Source of the DNA: Ceratotherium simum simum
Taxonomy: Eukaryota > Chordata > Mammalia > Perissodactyla > Rhinocerotidae
Direction of reading: 5' to 3'
NCBI RefSeq assembly: GCF_000283155.1
Contig: NW_004454178.1
Coordinates: forward strand, 3,672,663 to 3,736,662
Length of the DNA stretch: 64,000 nt
Position numbers and translations under genes: made by a program. The notes beneath the pieces were generated by a model. The model was not told the DNA's origin and made no database searches. It saw nothing but the letters and a program-made list of their open reading frames with translations. Every line of letters begins with the position of its first letter. Within the stretch, counting starts at the first letter, position 1. Below are positions 1-11,984 of the stretch, in pieces.

Positions 1-1173
1 AAACCTAGAATAGACTCAAAGCTATGTAATTAGTGTACTGGGACGCTTAGTGGCCAAAATCAACATATGCAGATTTTCTCCTGCATCTTATAGAAAAATA
101 ACTCTTCTAATGATTAAGGGTAGCTTAGAGGTCTGAAAGTTTCCAGCCAATTCGTTGTGTCTTTCACCCTAATTCATCACTAGTTCTCCAACCCTATTAA
201 AACACTTTCACGTCTAAATGTAAAGGCCCATATCCTGCCATTGATCCAAGGGCGGAACTCCCATTGAAGTCGATGAGAGTGTTGCACAGAAATCAATCAC
301 AGGATATGGACCCCGAGGCTGGACCATCTCTCCTCTGGAACCTTTTTTTCATTGACACTCAGAAATTTGAGAGTATTACAAGAAACAAGATACATAAAGC
401 AGAGCATTTGCAGATGAACTCCATGGTTCTCTGTTCCTTCTCTGGCAAAGTTTATTGCGGGTTAGATGCCAACTGTATTTAAAAAGGGGGAGACTGTAAA
501 AGTGCCCACTTCAGCAGCGATGTGCTTGTCTAGATTTTCATCTCTCACTAGGCAGGTGAGCAGGCCCTGTGTTAATCACAGCCTCTGTTTTGGCAAAGAC
601 ACTGCATTACAAACTGAATGAGTTCTTTTTCCAGCTCTAATGTCTGAATTGGCAATCATAAAATACTTTACAAAGTACACTTCCTATTCAAAACTTGAAT
701 AATATTGAACATTTTCTAGTCATTTCTAATAAACTGTATGAATTATTCCGCCATGCCATAAACGCTAGAAATAATCCTTTAGATTTAAATTGAGTCTTTC
801 TTCCAGTGAATGCAAAGCATTTCAGGCATATTAAAGATAATTCTTTCACTTTTGCAAACAGTCTTGAACACAGTTTTAAAAGATCTTTAAGAAAATGCAA
901 ACATCTGAAAATAAAATTCGTTCCTTCTTTACCATGGTTATATCCCTGTTCTCTTTATCTACAAATATGAGAGAAATAGAAAGTTATCATACGTGTTTGG
1001 TCCACTTCAAGTTTTAAATAAATCAAGGATTAGTTTGCTAAAAGAACTGCTTTGATTTATTTCGTTGCTCATAACATTAACCCGTGTTTAAAATGAACAA
1101 ACTGATTACACACACACCTTGGCCTTGATTTCCTTCTAGGTAAATTGGATGGACTGTCTAGAATCAGTCTAGA
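1..1173. other. Unassigned noncoding sequence
   Basis: AT-rich single-copy-looking DNA. Open frames here are short (70 codons or fewer), with no recognisable domain, no convincing splice-site context and no repeat that I can name. Confidence 0.6.
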
Positions 1174-1364
1174 ATCATTCTCAAATTTTAGCTTGCTTTA
1201 GAATCACCTGGAGGGCGTGTTCAAACACCTGCGGCTGGGCCCCAGCCCACAGTGTCTGACTCTGGTCTGGGGAGGACTGAGAATTCGCATTTTGAACAGT
1301 TTCCCAGGTGGTACTGAGTCTGCTGGTCTGAGACCACATTTTCAGAACCACTGGTCAATGGACC
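1174..1364 (+). mobile_element. MER5-type hAT (Charlie) DNA transposon remnant
   Basis: The interior carries the MER5-like phrase TTTAGAATCACCTGGAG, then a GGGCCCCAGCCCA block, then ACAGTTTCCCAGGTGGTACTGA. The right end is TTTTCAGAACCACTGG, whose reverse complement resembles the left end (ATTCTCAAATTTTAG), as expected for hAT terminal inverted repeats (TIRs). MER5 elements are non-autonomous, about 190 bp long and have long been immobile. The family call is from memory; the orientation is nominal because the element is nearly palindromic. Confidence 0.75.
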
Positions 1365-1382
1365 TCGACCTTCAGCAGGTGT

Positions 1383-1726
1383 AAGAGTCAGCTGGGGGGC
1401 CGGCCCCGTGGCTTAGCGGTTAAGTGCACGCGCTCCGCTACTGGCGGCCCGAGTTCGGATCCCGGGCGCGCACCGACGCACCGCTTCTCCGGCCATGCTG
1501 AGGCTGCATCCCACATACAGCAACTAGAAGGATGTGCAACTGTGACATACAACTATCTACAGGGGCTTTGGGGAAGAAAAAAGGAGGAGGATTGGCAATA
1601 GATGTTAGCTCAGAGCGGGTCTTCCTCAGCAAAAAGAGGAGGATTAGCATGGATGTTAGCTCAGGGCTGATATCTCTCACCAAAAAAAAAAAAAAAAAAG
1701 CTGAAAAAAAAAAAGAGTCAGCTGGG
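1383..1726 (+). mobile_element. ERE-1 type SINE with perfect 14-bp TSD
   Basis: A full tRNA-derived perissodactyl SINE. The body, about 1397-1712, is flanked by AAGAGTCAGCTGGG at 1383-1396 and 1713-1726. The pol III A box TGGCTTAGCGG (1409-1419) fits the consensus exactly. The B box GTTCGGATC (1453-1461) has one change. After the head come the ERE-1 segment (TGCATCCCACATACAGCAAC) and the duplicated GATGTTAGCTCA / TCTTCCTCAGCAAAAAGAGG body, then an A-rich tail at 1682-1712 broken by GCTG. The long tail and identical target-site duplications (TSDs) point to a recent insertion. Open frames crossing it on either strand come from repeat sequence. Confidence 0.95.
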
Positions 1727-2335
1727 AAGCTTGTGTAAATTGTGCTGCCCATTCCTGGCCCCCTCCCCCCCATTGACATTGAACGGATCTGAGGTGGGCT
1801 CTGGATATTCTCTTTTTAAGGAAAACTGCAGCTAATTCTGACATGATTGACCTCAGAATGCTCTTTGAGAAAAAATACCTTCTGAGTCCCTTCCATCCCT
1901 GAAACAGTATGATTCTTTTTTTATACGTCAAATTAGGGAGGCTAAGACAAATAGCTTAACAGAAATCAGACACCAGAGACAGACATCACAGAGGTAACGT
2001 CATAGCTGCCCTAGACAGGTGAGATTTTCGGTCTTTGTTTAGTGGCAAAAAACAATTACCAGACCACATTCCACGCTAAATTTATCCTTTGTAGCATTTT
2101 ATGTATCGGTAGCTATATAATTGCTTATTTGTAAGAATGTATATAATGTCTATCTTGTCAATAAGATGACCAAGTTCCATCAGTTTTTAAATTCATCGTA
2201 TATCTAACTATTAGGTCTAACATATTGTAACACATTTGGGTTGGGGCTACTTTCTTTGGTATGAGAACAGTAGATGCCCTCCTTCCTACTACATGGAGAA
2301 ATCTTATAGATAGAAAGAGAACTCAGTAGGATTTA
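1727..2335. other. Unassigned noncoding sequence
   Basis: AT-rich DNA between two EREs. I recognise no gene or repeat. Confidence 0.55.
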
Positions 2336-2554
2336 TAAAATTACTTTTTTTGTGTATGAGAAAGATTGGCCCTGGGCTAACATCTGTGCCAATCTTCCTC
2401 TAGTTTATATGTGGGATACCACCACAGCACGGCTTGATGAACGGTTTATAGGTAGGTCTGCGTCCAGGATTCGAACCTGTGAACCCTGGGCCACCGAAGG
2501 GGAGCATGCGAACTTAACCACTATGCCACTGAGCCGGCTCCTAAAATTACTTTT
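2336..2554 (-). mobile_element. ERE-2 type SINE with 12-13 bp TSD
   Basis: An inverted ERE: on the + strand it reads T-run, then GGGCTAACATCTGTGCC, AATCTTCCTC, the tRNA-like B box complement AGGATTCGAACCTG and the head complement ending GAGCCGGCTC. The flanking TSD TAAAATTACTTT lies at 2336-2347 and 2542-2553. The T-rich target is consistent with the L1 endonuclease. The short GTGGGATACCACCACAGCA middle marks the ERE-2-like subfamily. Confidence 0.93.
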
Positions 2555-3926
2555 GAGTGTGTTGAATAAGTGTTTCCTTAACATGGTATAGTGCAGCTCT
2601 ATACTTCATTAACAAGATTCTATATACATATTAGGATTATAAAATCTAATGTTCCTAATTTATATCTGTTATGTTGAGAAAAGTTAATTCACTTGAAAAA
2701 TACTCACTTTGCCTCACCAAAAGCGCTTGTTTGAGAGACTAGAAAATGATTCAACACCCTTGGCCACTCCAGCTTTTCACAAGAGCACCATTTGTGAGGA
2801 TCATAGTTTTTGACTTAGTAGTGAAATAAAGGGTTCCTTCCAAATTTAGGGCACCTGTTCTTCTGGTATGACTCAGAACACTGAGACAATAACAACATTT
2901 TGTGTTTCAGTTCTTCATTTGCAGAGGGAAAATGTTGTTGGATTCAGTGATTTCTAGGGAAGGCCTCTTCCAGTTCCAAATTTTTTATGATTTATGATTT
3001 AGAACTACAAAGTTGACCCAAATTTGTCATGTCAAAAATTCCATAATGATACAAAGTTCATATTTAATTGATATTATAAATTATTTCATTCTTAGTCTCC
3101 TAAATGCCCTCATGTTTCTTTTTACCTGAAAATAAATTCTTCCTCTAAGGGTAGATCTCATGTTAAATACTCTTACCACAATAAAAAAAAATAATAATAG
3201 AAAATAAATATTTCTCCTCAAAATCTGAAAAAATTAAGGTATTCCTCTGTTTTGACCATTTATTAGCATTCTTCACATTATGATTACCTAGTAATTAGTT
3301 TTTTTTTTCATTAGTCAGGAGGATTGGGCATAGGACATTAATTTCTCTGATTATTTGTATATTTTTCATATACTACATAAGTCCCTGTGAGTGCTATAAT
3401 TGTAACCCTTTATAATTGGCAGACATTAATTACTGAAATTGTACTAGAATTTCCATATAATTTTATATCAGAGCCACATGAATACTGAATACATTCATCC
3501 TGTTTAGAATACCAATGGGAGAAATTAATTTCCAACTGTTAAAATATGCAAAAACTCGTATGAATGTGATAAGAATGAGCTATGCAGATTCCTGAGTCCT
3601 GTGTCACAAGGAATATGTCTGTGTATGTCCAAGTATTTTAAATCCAGAGCAATTGTTCTCTGTTAGCTAAAATTAATCCAGTCCTCTCTTACTAGAGGGC
3701 TCAGAAGAGTGGAAAAAGGCGAGAACCAAATCACGAACAGGCTCCCAACCAAGGGCAGAGAGCACAGAGGAAGATGTGATCACAGCTTTCCTCAATAAGC
3801 TCATCTGGTAGACATCCTTATTTCTGCAGTTCTCCCAAACATCCAGGCTTATGACCTCAGAGGCATTTTCAACTCCCTACTCCATGACACACATTCTATA
3901 GATTCAACTTCCATAATCTTTTTTTA
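2555..3926. other. Unassigned noncoding sequence
   Basis: About 1.4 kb of AT-rich DNA. It includes short A/T homopolymers near 3180-3200 and 3300 and has no identifiable gene or transposon. Confidence 0.55.
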
Positions 3927-4106
3927 GATCAGGATTTCTTAGCTTGGGGTCCATGAATGGCCTCATGATGTCTGTAAATCTCCTGAAATTGCATGCAAAA
4001 TTGCACAGCCGTGTACAGACACCCTTTCTGAGGAATGAGCCTATGGCTTTTATCAGATTCTCAGAGGGCTATGGCTCTAAAAGTTTAAGGGCAGCTGGAC
4101 TAAACT
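3927..4106. mobile_element. Probable hAT-type MITE remnant
   Basis: The left part reads AGGATTTCTTAGCTTGGGGT followed by CCATGAATGG, and the middle includes CTGAAATTGCATGCAAAATT and GCTTTTATCAGATTCTCAGA. This resembles mammalian Charlie-group MITEs of the 'TCTTAACCTGGGGTCCATGG' kind. The right end, AAAAGTTTAAGGGCAGCTG, is a loose inverted match to the left. No clear 8-bp TSD survives. Confidence 0.55.
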
Positions 4107-4489
4107 ATTCATCCTTTTTCAATTCCACCGCCACCAAAGCCAGGTCCAGTGCTCCTTCTTTTGAAGATCAAGGTTCCTCCCATTCAGTCTCCCAGCTTGT
4201 GTTACTTGTCATCTTCATCCACCCCATGTGGCACTGCCTAAGTCACCTCCCTGTAGCTCACGATCAGCCATGTTGATTCCTCCTGTTCACCAACTTCCAG
4301 GGCTCCCCATTGGCCCACAGATTCCCGGGTACAGACACCACATCTTCTTCATCTTTGTATCCTCAGTTCCAGCTAGCTCAAGGGATTCTTGTTTTCGAGT
4401 TCTCCTGATGTCAGAAACCGGGTGTGTCTCAGCTCCAACCCCTTTTCAGTGTTATCTGCCACTATTGCTATTTCCTTTCATGAAGCCTA
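4107..4489. other. Unassigned, possibly degraded L2
   Basis: Pyrimidine-rich DNA. One phrase (CTTCCAGGGCTCCCCATTGG) resembles the internal L2 3' region, which starts more clearly at about 4490. Long + strand open frames here (110 and 160 codons) show no domain and reflect the low stop density of C/T-rich DNA. Confidence 0.4.
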
Positions 4490-4930
4490 TGCTCCAACCA
4501 ATTCAATCATTTGACCTCCTTCACTTCTCTCAACATAATCCATGTTTTTCCTCTTTTTCCCTTGGCTTGGGGTTACTTTCCTGGCCTCTCTCCACCTGGA
4601 TCATTTCTGCTGATGAAATCTTATCTATCCTTCAACACTTAAAAACATGTTCCTCCGTGAAATCTTCCAAGCTCTGTCTCTCTGTGAGAAATAATTCCTT
4701 TCTTCTCTAAACTCTTTGCACATTTCTTAGGACTTTGCATTTATGAAGCATACGGCACTCAAATTTTAATATTGAATAAATCATTTATATAGTTTACATA
4801 TTACGTTACACTGTGCACTTTTTAAAGACAAGGTTCTGTTTTGTTCCTTTTTCTCATTCCCACAATACTCAGCACGTCGTAATATTCAACAAATATTTGC
4901 TGAAGAAGTAAATGAGAGAATAAATGAATA
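4490..4930 (+). mobile_element. LINE L2 3' fragment
   Basis: Follows the L2 3' order: a diverged copy of the 'CTTCAAGGTCTCAGCTCAAATG' region, TGAAATCTTCCAAGCTCTGT (matching 'GAAGCCTTCCCTGACC'), CTTTGCATTTATGAAGCA, ACAAGGTTCTG, and the terminal ATTCAACAAATATTTGCTGA with AAATGAGAGAATAAATGA. It is strongly diverged and long inactive. Confidence 0.7.
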
Positions 4931-4959
4931 CAAAGTCATCAATTTTTCAGATGTTTCAG

Positions 4960-5115
4960 ATTATGATGAGCGGTCAGCTTCGGTTTTACTGATGAAGAAC
5001 GTGAGGTTCAGAGAAGCAGAGAGAGCAGCACAAGGTCATAGAGCCAGCAAGCGGCCGATTTGGCTGGAGCTTGGGTATTTGGACTTGATCTGTCTCTGCC
5101 CATCATGCAAGGATG
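4960..5115 (-). mobile_element. MIR SINE fragment
   Basis: Contains the complement-strand MIR core, seen as TTTTACTGATGAAGAACG, GAGGTTCAGAGAAGC and AAGGTCATAGAGCCAGCAAG. The MIR consensus here is TTTTACAGATGAGGAAACTGAGG...AAGGTCACACAGC. Confidence 0.7.
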
Positions 5116-5189
5116 TCCCGTTTTTGGACAAGAAAATGCACTTCGATATGTTTCTTTTAAGCAACTATAATTTTGTTGCTTTTATAATT

Positions 5190-5310
5190 CTAAATATTGG
5201 CTTTACCATTTATTATATGTGTGACTCAGTATCTTATTTAGTTTGCCCATCTGTAAATTGAGGGTCTAGATTTAGTGCTCTCTGGGCTTCCTTCTAGTTG
5301 TGAACTTTGA
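5190..5310 (+). mobile_element. MIR-like fragment
   Basis: TTTACCATTTATTATATGTG with TGTGACTCAGTATCTTATTT and GCCCATCTGTAAATTGAGGG fits the MIR stretch 'CACTTACTAGCTGTGTGACC...CATCTGTAAAATGGGG'. It is short and diverged. Confidence 0.5.
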
Positions 5311-5498
5311 ATTGCTTCTGTCACCTCATCCCTCTTTCTCTCCAGCAAAGAAGGCAACTTTCCCAAGTTTCATGGTGCCCACCTCCCATTCTGTATTCTA
5401 AGTGAAGCCTGGTAATCAGTAGGTGGTAAGGACAAATACAATAGATGGGACCAAAGAATTCATATGTAAAAAATCTGGCTTGGTAAAGATAAGAACTT

Positions 5499-5711
5499 AA
5501 AGATAGTTTTTTTTGTTTGTTTTTTGCGAGGAAGATTGGCTCTGAGCTAACATCTGTGCCCATCTTCCTCTATTTTGTATACAGGATGCCGCCACACATG
5601 GCTTGATGATCAGTGCATCTGTCTGCACCCAGGATTCGAAACTGCGAACCCCGGGCCGCTAAAGCAGAGCACGAAAACGTAAACACCAGCCACCAGGCAG
5701 GCCCCAAAGAT
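5499..5711 (-). mobile_element. ERE SINE, minus strand
   Basis: After a T-rich tail complement (5507-5526) come GAGGAAGATTGGCTCTGAGC, TAACATCTGTGCCCATCTTC, GCCGCCACACATGGCTTGAT, the B-box complement GGATTCGAAACTGCGAACCC and a decayed head ending CAGGCAGGCCCC. Direct repeats AAAGAT at 5499-5504 and 5706-5711 continue into T-runs and are the likely TSD. More diverged than the copies at 1397 and 24721. Confidence 0.9.
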
Positions 5712-8040
5712 GTTTTTTTTTTTTTTTTAAATAAAAGATCCTTTAAGACATTTGAAAATTCAAATAATTAGGGGGAAAAAAATAAATCTACAGATCTGAT
5801 ACTTAACCTATGAGGTTCTTTATGGAATGCTCCCATATGTTTCTTCACTGTGACAAATATGTATAGCAAAACATAGTTTAAATCCAAATTGCTCTGAGTT
5901 CCACCCCAACAATCAAAAGTGAAACTATTTCTCTTTTGTTCTGAATATTCCAATTGTGAATAGAATATTCTTGTTCTCCCCCACCTTGGGGTAAATGGTA
6001 ATCCATTCTAATTCTTACTATGTCTTCCCATAAAGTTTTCAAATATGAATACCCGCTAACAAGTCATGCGCAGAGCAAACAGGTCCACTCTATTTCCACT
6101 TGGTTTCCTACACACTGCATTGTGGCTTCTTCCAATTTATATGTTTTACCATAATAGGAGTTCTCACTCCACTCAATTCCAACACAAAGTCCTGGGCAAA
6201 ATCTGGCATTAGTACAAGGTTCTGTAACTCCCTATCCTGCAGAGTTCTTTCTTTTAGTCTATCTTATGTGAGACACAGCTTAAAAAGGCCCACATTTATT
6301 CCTTAACAATGAATGTTTTTCACTTGTATAGTCTTCAAAAGAACATGCTTTGCCCTCTTTAAGGGCAGCATACACTAGCCGGAACAATATGGTTCGTGTT
6401 CCAATAAAAGGTAGCAGAATCCGATAAGGAAAAGTTACTGGATGAGATGAGCTCTGTAAAGAAACAAATTGGCCGTTATTAGTCAAGAGACCATGGGAAT
6501 CCCTTTAAGGTCTCTAGATTTAGCAGAGGGAACAAAGTCTCATGCTTTCTAAATTTGTTTCACAAATTTATTACTTTCTCACAGGATACATTGATTTTCA
6601 GTTGATTTGATATCAGCATCTTTAAATCAAATCTAACTTATTGTGTTTTTCTGTCATTTAGAAGCCTGAGCAAAACAATAACAGGTGATCATAAGGGAAA
6701 TTAATCCTCAATGTCATTGTAAAATACAAACAGCCTTACAACTCAAAAAGCTGCCCCATTCGTAGTTGCTATTTTGCTATTATATTCTCCCAGAAGAGCA
6801 AACAATAATGAAGATAATGTGATATCTTTTTAAGATGAGGTGGTGACTACACACACACAGGGAACTTGAGGTTTTCTTCGTATATATATATCTGCATATA
6901 AATATGCATATGGATATACTGGATAAATTTTACCCTCTTTATAAGTTTATATGCATGTGTATATGGATATATATGTAATATATTGTTTATAAAATTGTGT
7001 AAACACACACACATATCAGGAACGGAAGAAGATAACTATGTTTCGAACTGTGGTAAACCTTACACCAACTGATGGTGCTCAATCCTTGTTAAGCCTTATA
7101 ACACAGGTTAACTCATTGTCACTGTTAGAGTTGTTGTTACCTAGTTGCAGTACTGCCACTCAATTCTGATTTGTACTAGAAATTGTACTAGAAACTGAGA
7201 TCTCAGTGCCCGGTGACGTGGTGCATTAAAAGTAGTTGTGGCAACGACATAAAATAAGTCCTGGAGTTTTGGGTGATAATGTTGAGGTGCGAGAAACTTA
7301 AGAAGTCTCTTGTGGGCTCTGCAAGACCCAGCAGGACCTCACCCCAGACAGGCGATGGCCCTGCCTGCCACCCAAGCCCAGCTCCCTGAGCAAACAGCAG
7401 AGATGGGTTCCCATTCCAAACTTCCCCAGCCTCACGTCCTCTGTATTCTTCCAGCTCCTCACAATCAAATATAATTTGTATAAAATGTGTCTGTTAACAT
7501 GTCCCTTCTTGTCAAATCTCTGCAGGTCTAATTCACTACTGGGTTTAATTAAGAACACATTAGTGAAAAGGAACCAAAATAACATCAGTTCAAAAAGTCA
7601 TCAAGGATTGTATATTTTACGTAAGCCTCTCAGACACTTTTTAAATTTCAGGTATAATTTATATTATATAAAAATGGGCAATTTAGTTTAATTCTACCAA
7701 GTTTTCAGCTGGGCCCATCATATTGGTTTTTTTTTTTCCTCTTCATGCAAGGAAATCTCATTGTCCCGTTAGGACCAAAGCAAGTCAGGCAGGGAGAATG
7801 ATAAAATGGTCCAAATCATGCAAACTGTAACTTTAATGAAAGCAATGTTTACACAAACTCTGAGAAACGGAGCTGAAAGGGAACTGCGGGGAGATGTGAG
7901 GAAACCAGAGAAGACGATGCCATATTAACTGAGTTCAGGGAGCTAAGGGGCCGTATACAAAAGTGACTTCATTGCAGACAGAGTTCAAGGACGGGAGCCT
8001 AGGCTTCCGGTTGGTTGTGAACCTGAACCTGGAGACACAG
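5712..8040. other. Unassigned noncoding sequence with AT-rich tract
   Basis: About 2.3 kb with no recognised gene. A TATA/GCATAT-rich low-complexity stretch lies at about 6880-6985. A short tandem phrase, TTGTACTAGAAATTGTACTAG, sits near 7170-7195. Open frames are under 100 codons and show no domain. Confidence 0.55.
6880..6985. repeat. AT-rich simple sequence (TATATATGCATA type)
   Basis: Runs of TATATATATA, GCATATAAATATGCATATGG and TATATGGATATATATG. It can form small hairpins but follows no strict period. Confidence 0.7.
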
Positions 8041-8044
8041 TTGG

Positions 8045-8400
8045 AATTGGGAGGTGAGTAAAAGATAAAGGAGAGAGTGGGAGCAAAGGTTTGAAGGCAT
8101 AAAAGCAACAGTAGTCCACAGAAAATCCCAGAATCTCCAGGTTCATGAGTTTGGATTTTAATCAATCAGAAATGGGGAGCTATTGAAAGTTTCTAAGCAG
8201 ACAGAGGAATATATTTCATTGTAAATTAATCTGTAGAAGGTCTGTAAAATGAATCAGCAGGGGGAAGCTTACAGGCCAGGAGGCTGTTACATGTACCCAA
8301 GTATAAGCAGACAACAGCCTAACCTGAACCGTGGCAGCAGGAACAATACATATCAGTGAATGACAGAATGAAGCAAGGGGACTCAGCGTGCACGATTTCA
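8045..8400 (-). mobile_element. LINE L2 fragment (minus strand)
   Basis: Reads like the complement strand of L2: GTTTGGATTTTAATCAATCA, then GAAATGGGGAGCTATTGAAA and TTTCTAAGCAGACAGAGG (compare 'AATGGGGAGCCATTGAAGGATTTTAAGCAGGGGAG'), then CAGGCCAGGAGGCTGTTAC. The family call is from memory of this phrase set and is moderately secure. Confidence 0.6.
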
Positions 8401-8675
8401 CCCCAGGAGGGCCAGGTTCTTAATTTGTGCCTCCCATATAATTACTATAAATTGGAAATCCTAGGGGATTTTGCACTGAATGTATTTAATTTGAAGTCTT
8501 GACTTCAGCTGATAAGCATGTCTCAGAGAAATAACTTACAAGAACTTGTTATAATAAATTCTTATAATTTCATATTGGACACACAAATATCACAAGAATA
8601 ACATTGAGATGGGACTTGGCTGAGTTCTCTGTGCCTCCTTACATAGAAAAGGCAAGAGCCTTACAAGGTAACCAT
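8401..8675. other. Unassigned noncoding sequence
   Basis: I recognise no gene or repeat here. Confidence 0.5.
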
Positions 8676-9106
8676 TGTATCAGTTAGGGATTGTGTTCCG
8701 TTGCGAATAACCAAGATACATCCAAAACAGAGGTTTATTTTCTCTCAAGTAAAAGTCTAGCACAGGTATTGCATTTTACAATGTTACTGGTGCCCCATGG
8801 TCCTTCTTGTTTTTCTGCTTTATCATCCTTGCTGTGTGGTTTGAATCTTCATGCCTGTAAAACAATTACTTCCTTTCTGGGCAGCATCCGTGTTCCAGGC
8901 AGAAGGGCAGCACTGCCCTCTACAATGATCTCCAAAGCCCTTCCCCACGACTGCTTATGATTCATTGGCTGTGCCTATGCGCAAGGGAAGGCCAGGCAGT
9001 ATACTCGTTTAGCTGGGTACCTCACCACTGTGACTGAAATTGGGTTCTGTTAGTAAGGCAGAAGGGGGATGGCTATCGGGTGGGTGACTAGCAGTTACTG
9101 CCAGCA
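8676..9106 (-). mobile_element. MLT1-type solo LTR (ERVL-MaLR)
   Basis: The left edge TGTATCAGTTAGGGATTG is the complement of the MLT1 3' end '...CCCTAACTGATACA'. Just inside, GGTTTATTTTCTCTC is the complement of a polyadenylation signal (AATAAA) as placed in MaLR LTRs. The middle has ATTCATTGGCTGTGCC and the right edge is GACTAGCAGTTACTGCCAGC. It is an ancient, non-coding retroviral LTR without internal sequence. No exact 5-bp TSD remains. Confidence 0.75.
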
Positions 9107-11984
9107 TCACAGGTGTTCCTCCCAGCTCCAGAATTTTGTGATTATAACTCCACACAGAACCCACGCACGAAGAAATAGCTACAAACTGTTCTCTCGTGTC
9201 TTTTTCGAAACAGTAGCCTTCTTTATCCTGCTGAATTATGGGAAATGAGTGTTTTACTCCAAATTTTAATCCCCAAAAAACCACATACTGCATTCCACCT
9301 TCTAACACAGTAATTTTTTTCACTTATGAGGAATGAACTCTGCCCACAGACCAAAGATTGCTGCTTTTTCTAAACTGTGTTGGACACTGACACATTATGA
9401 TACAAATATGATGCAAATATACTGGGAAGGCTGCCAGAGGATATCCATTATTTGTAAGTGGCAGATATGGAACTATGTAGTTTTTCAGCATCACCAAAAG
9501 CCAAGGTTTTATCTTTGAGTTAAAGTCATCTGTTTGGGAACCCCATGTTCCTGTCACCTGGATGTCCCTAAGGTCTCCTGTCATCTGAGATCACCATTTC
9601 CTTTAATATTTAAATAGAATGCATGACTACCCATCTCAGATTCTGTGGGAAATCCAGCCTCTGTCACTCCATCCCCAAATCACATAGATTATTGAAATGC
9701 TTACTGTCTCCTTGTCACCTCTTGATCCGATTCTTCTCTTTCACTGAATTTTCAATATCCTCTCTGCTTCCTGCACCTCTGTCCACTATTGCCTTCCTTT
9801 GCAGCTTTGCCCCATGTGGACACGGCCTCTATTCCTTAAATCTCCCAAAGTACTATTCACAAAATGCTGTTATTTGTAACCAAATTTTCCTAATGATTTG
9901 AAGGAATAGAAATTAGAGCACAGCACAGTATGGATACCAACTTAAAATTAAATGTTTGACAATATTGTGCTTAAAATTCATTAGATTTTCCCTGGGAGAA
10001 GAGGAATTTCTTCCTGACTCTGTCCACATTTCTTCCTTTCTCATTGCCCACATCTCTTTGGGTTTCTATACTCTTTCTTCCTCTTTTTCCTCTGTCTCCC
10101 TATTCTCTCTGCTTTCTTATGCAAAGGAATTTAGGTTTCGCTAGCTGCCTCCTTAAAAAGAAAAGAAAAGAACAACCAGCATGACCTATATCTGCATATT
10201 GAAAACCTTGTTAAGCTGCTCTGCTAAACACAGCACCATTGATTCCAGGCCTCTCTCTTTTTATATTTGGAAACAGCAGACATTTAGAAATTATCAGGTT
10301 ATGTTTACTTTGAATAACCACAGTAAAATCAGAAACTGATACAGCACAGCCTAGGACAAACTCAAGTTCCAAGAATTGTAGATCAACAACAAAAAGTATT
10401 TGTAAAAGCAATGCAATATTTACTTCCATCACTCAAAAATCATCATTGTGAATCTAACACATAATCCACAGCACTATCTCACCAAACCCTCTATTTTTCT
10501 TCTCTCCAAATTTATTATACCCCAGAGATGTCCTTGGGTCTTTCACAGTTTAAACTCTAGAATCTCTCCCAGAAGTCCCATTCCCAGTGAACTTCTTGTC
10601 ACTTTATTTTCTCCCGCTTCTCCAGTGCTGCCCCTCTACCTATTCTTCCAAATGTGCATTAGAAACCCAAAGAAACTGGACAGGAACAAATGAAAGAAGT
10701 TGACAACCATACCCTTCCCTGAAACAGGTAGTCACTGGCTGGAAATATCTTAGTATAGTACTGATGGTACCCAGAGCCACCTAAGAAAGCGACAGACCTA
10801 TAGAAGGAAACCCACTGGTAAGGAGAAAACAACAGAGAACCACCCAAGAAGTAATCATGGCCAACAGCCAGATCAGAGGCATACGTAAAACATATTAGAC
10901 CCTGTAATAGTCCAACTTTAAGACATAAAAAATCCAAGGGACAAGAAAGGTAGCAAGAGAGTTTTGAACTATTGTCCAGTTCTTGATGTTGGCTTTGGGA
11001 ATCACGAAATCAAATACACAAAACAAATGTAAGAGGAGGTGGGGTAGAAATTTTCCTATTGCCCCGGAATTAGCAAAGACCCACCTTTGAGAGCAATAGA
11101 TCCTATATAGCCCACATTCTAAAGAGGGCAGTCAGCAGGGGGCTGCTATGTCCTAGTCATCGCCACAGAAGCCCTAAGAAGAAAGAGCAGAGTCAGCCCT
11201 ACTAAAATCAACCACTACCCTGTCCTCCCTCACCCCATCCATATATACAAGGAGGAATGAAGAGGGCAATGAGAAGTGAATAACTGGGTAGAAGTTATTA
11301 GCTGCTACAGAATGCAGTAGTCATAGTTAGAGGCCAAGGGAGGTGAGAGCCTTCAAGAGAATCATTTTTAGACTCTGGGGGGAGGGATCTCTAGGAATGG
11401 GAGAATGCATCTTTTTCTTCAACTGAATCCTTGCTGGAAGCCCTCCAGGGGCTGCCCCCGGGGTAAAGGGAAGTATAAGGAGGGAGTTCTTGGAAGAGCG
11501 CATCAGATTCCCAAATTTGTGAGGTGCAGATTTCCATAGACAATGGAGCTTCCATCTCCTCTGGAGATTTCTAAAGAGGGCAGGTTTGCTGGAGTAGCCT
11601 GGAGGAGAAGAGCCAAAAATGCTGTCATGTATGTTGCCTGTGAAGAAAATGGAGTAATCCTCAGCTTTTCCACTTTTCTGCGACACACAGCGGGCGCACT
11701 TCCAATGGTTTCACGTGAATTAGAGGATCCAGGAGATTTGAAGCCAGTAAATGAAGCACCATGACATCTACATTGTCAAATGCTTTTTTTCCTAGATTTT
11801 TCTAATATTCTCCACCATTCTTTTTTATCTTTCATCTTGTTTCTAGTGCCTCTGCTTAGCGGTGTTATAATCCGTGCCTGGCTGTCTGTTAGGTAATTGA
11901 ACATGGCCTCCTTCAGCATTTTGCTTAAGATCATAGGTGCCCTCAAATGTGTCTGCTTGTCTCCAACTCCACCTTGGCCTAGAC
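9107..11984. other. Unassigned noncoding sequence
   Basis: About 2.9 kb with no gene or repeat I can name. It contains a short A/G run (AAAAAGAAAAGAAAAGAA) near 10155-10172. Open frames of up to 119 codons at 11327-11686 lack domain character. Confidence 0.5.

Noticed and set aside
1401..1465. A possible tRNA gene (A and B boxes present)
   Set aside because: The boxes belong to the tRNA-derived head of an ERE SINE; there is no anticodon-stem or acceptor pairing that would make a functional tRNA.
1532..1779. Overlapping open frames on both strands
   Set aside because: They arise from the ERE at 1397-1712 and its poly-A tail.
4228..4710. 160-codon plus-strand open frame
   Set aside because: Pyrimidine-rich DNA overlapping an L2 remnant; composition rather than coding explains the lack of stops.
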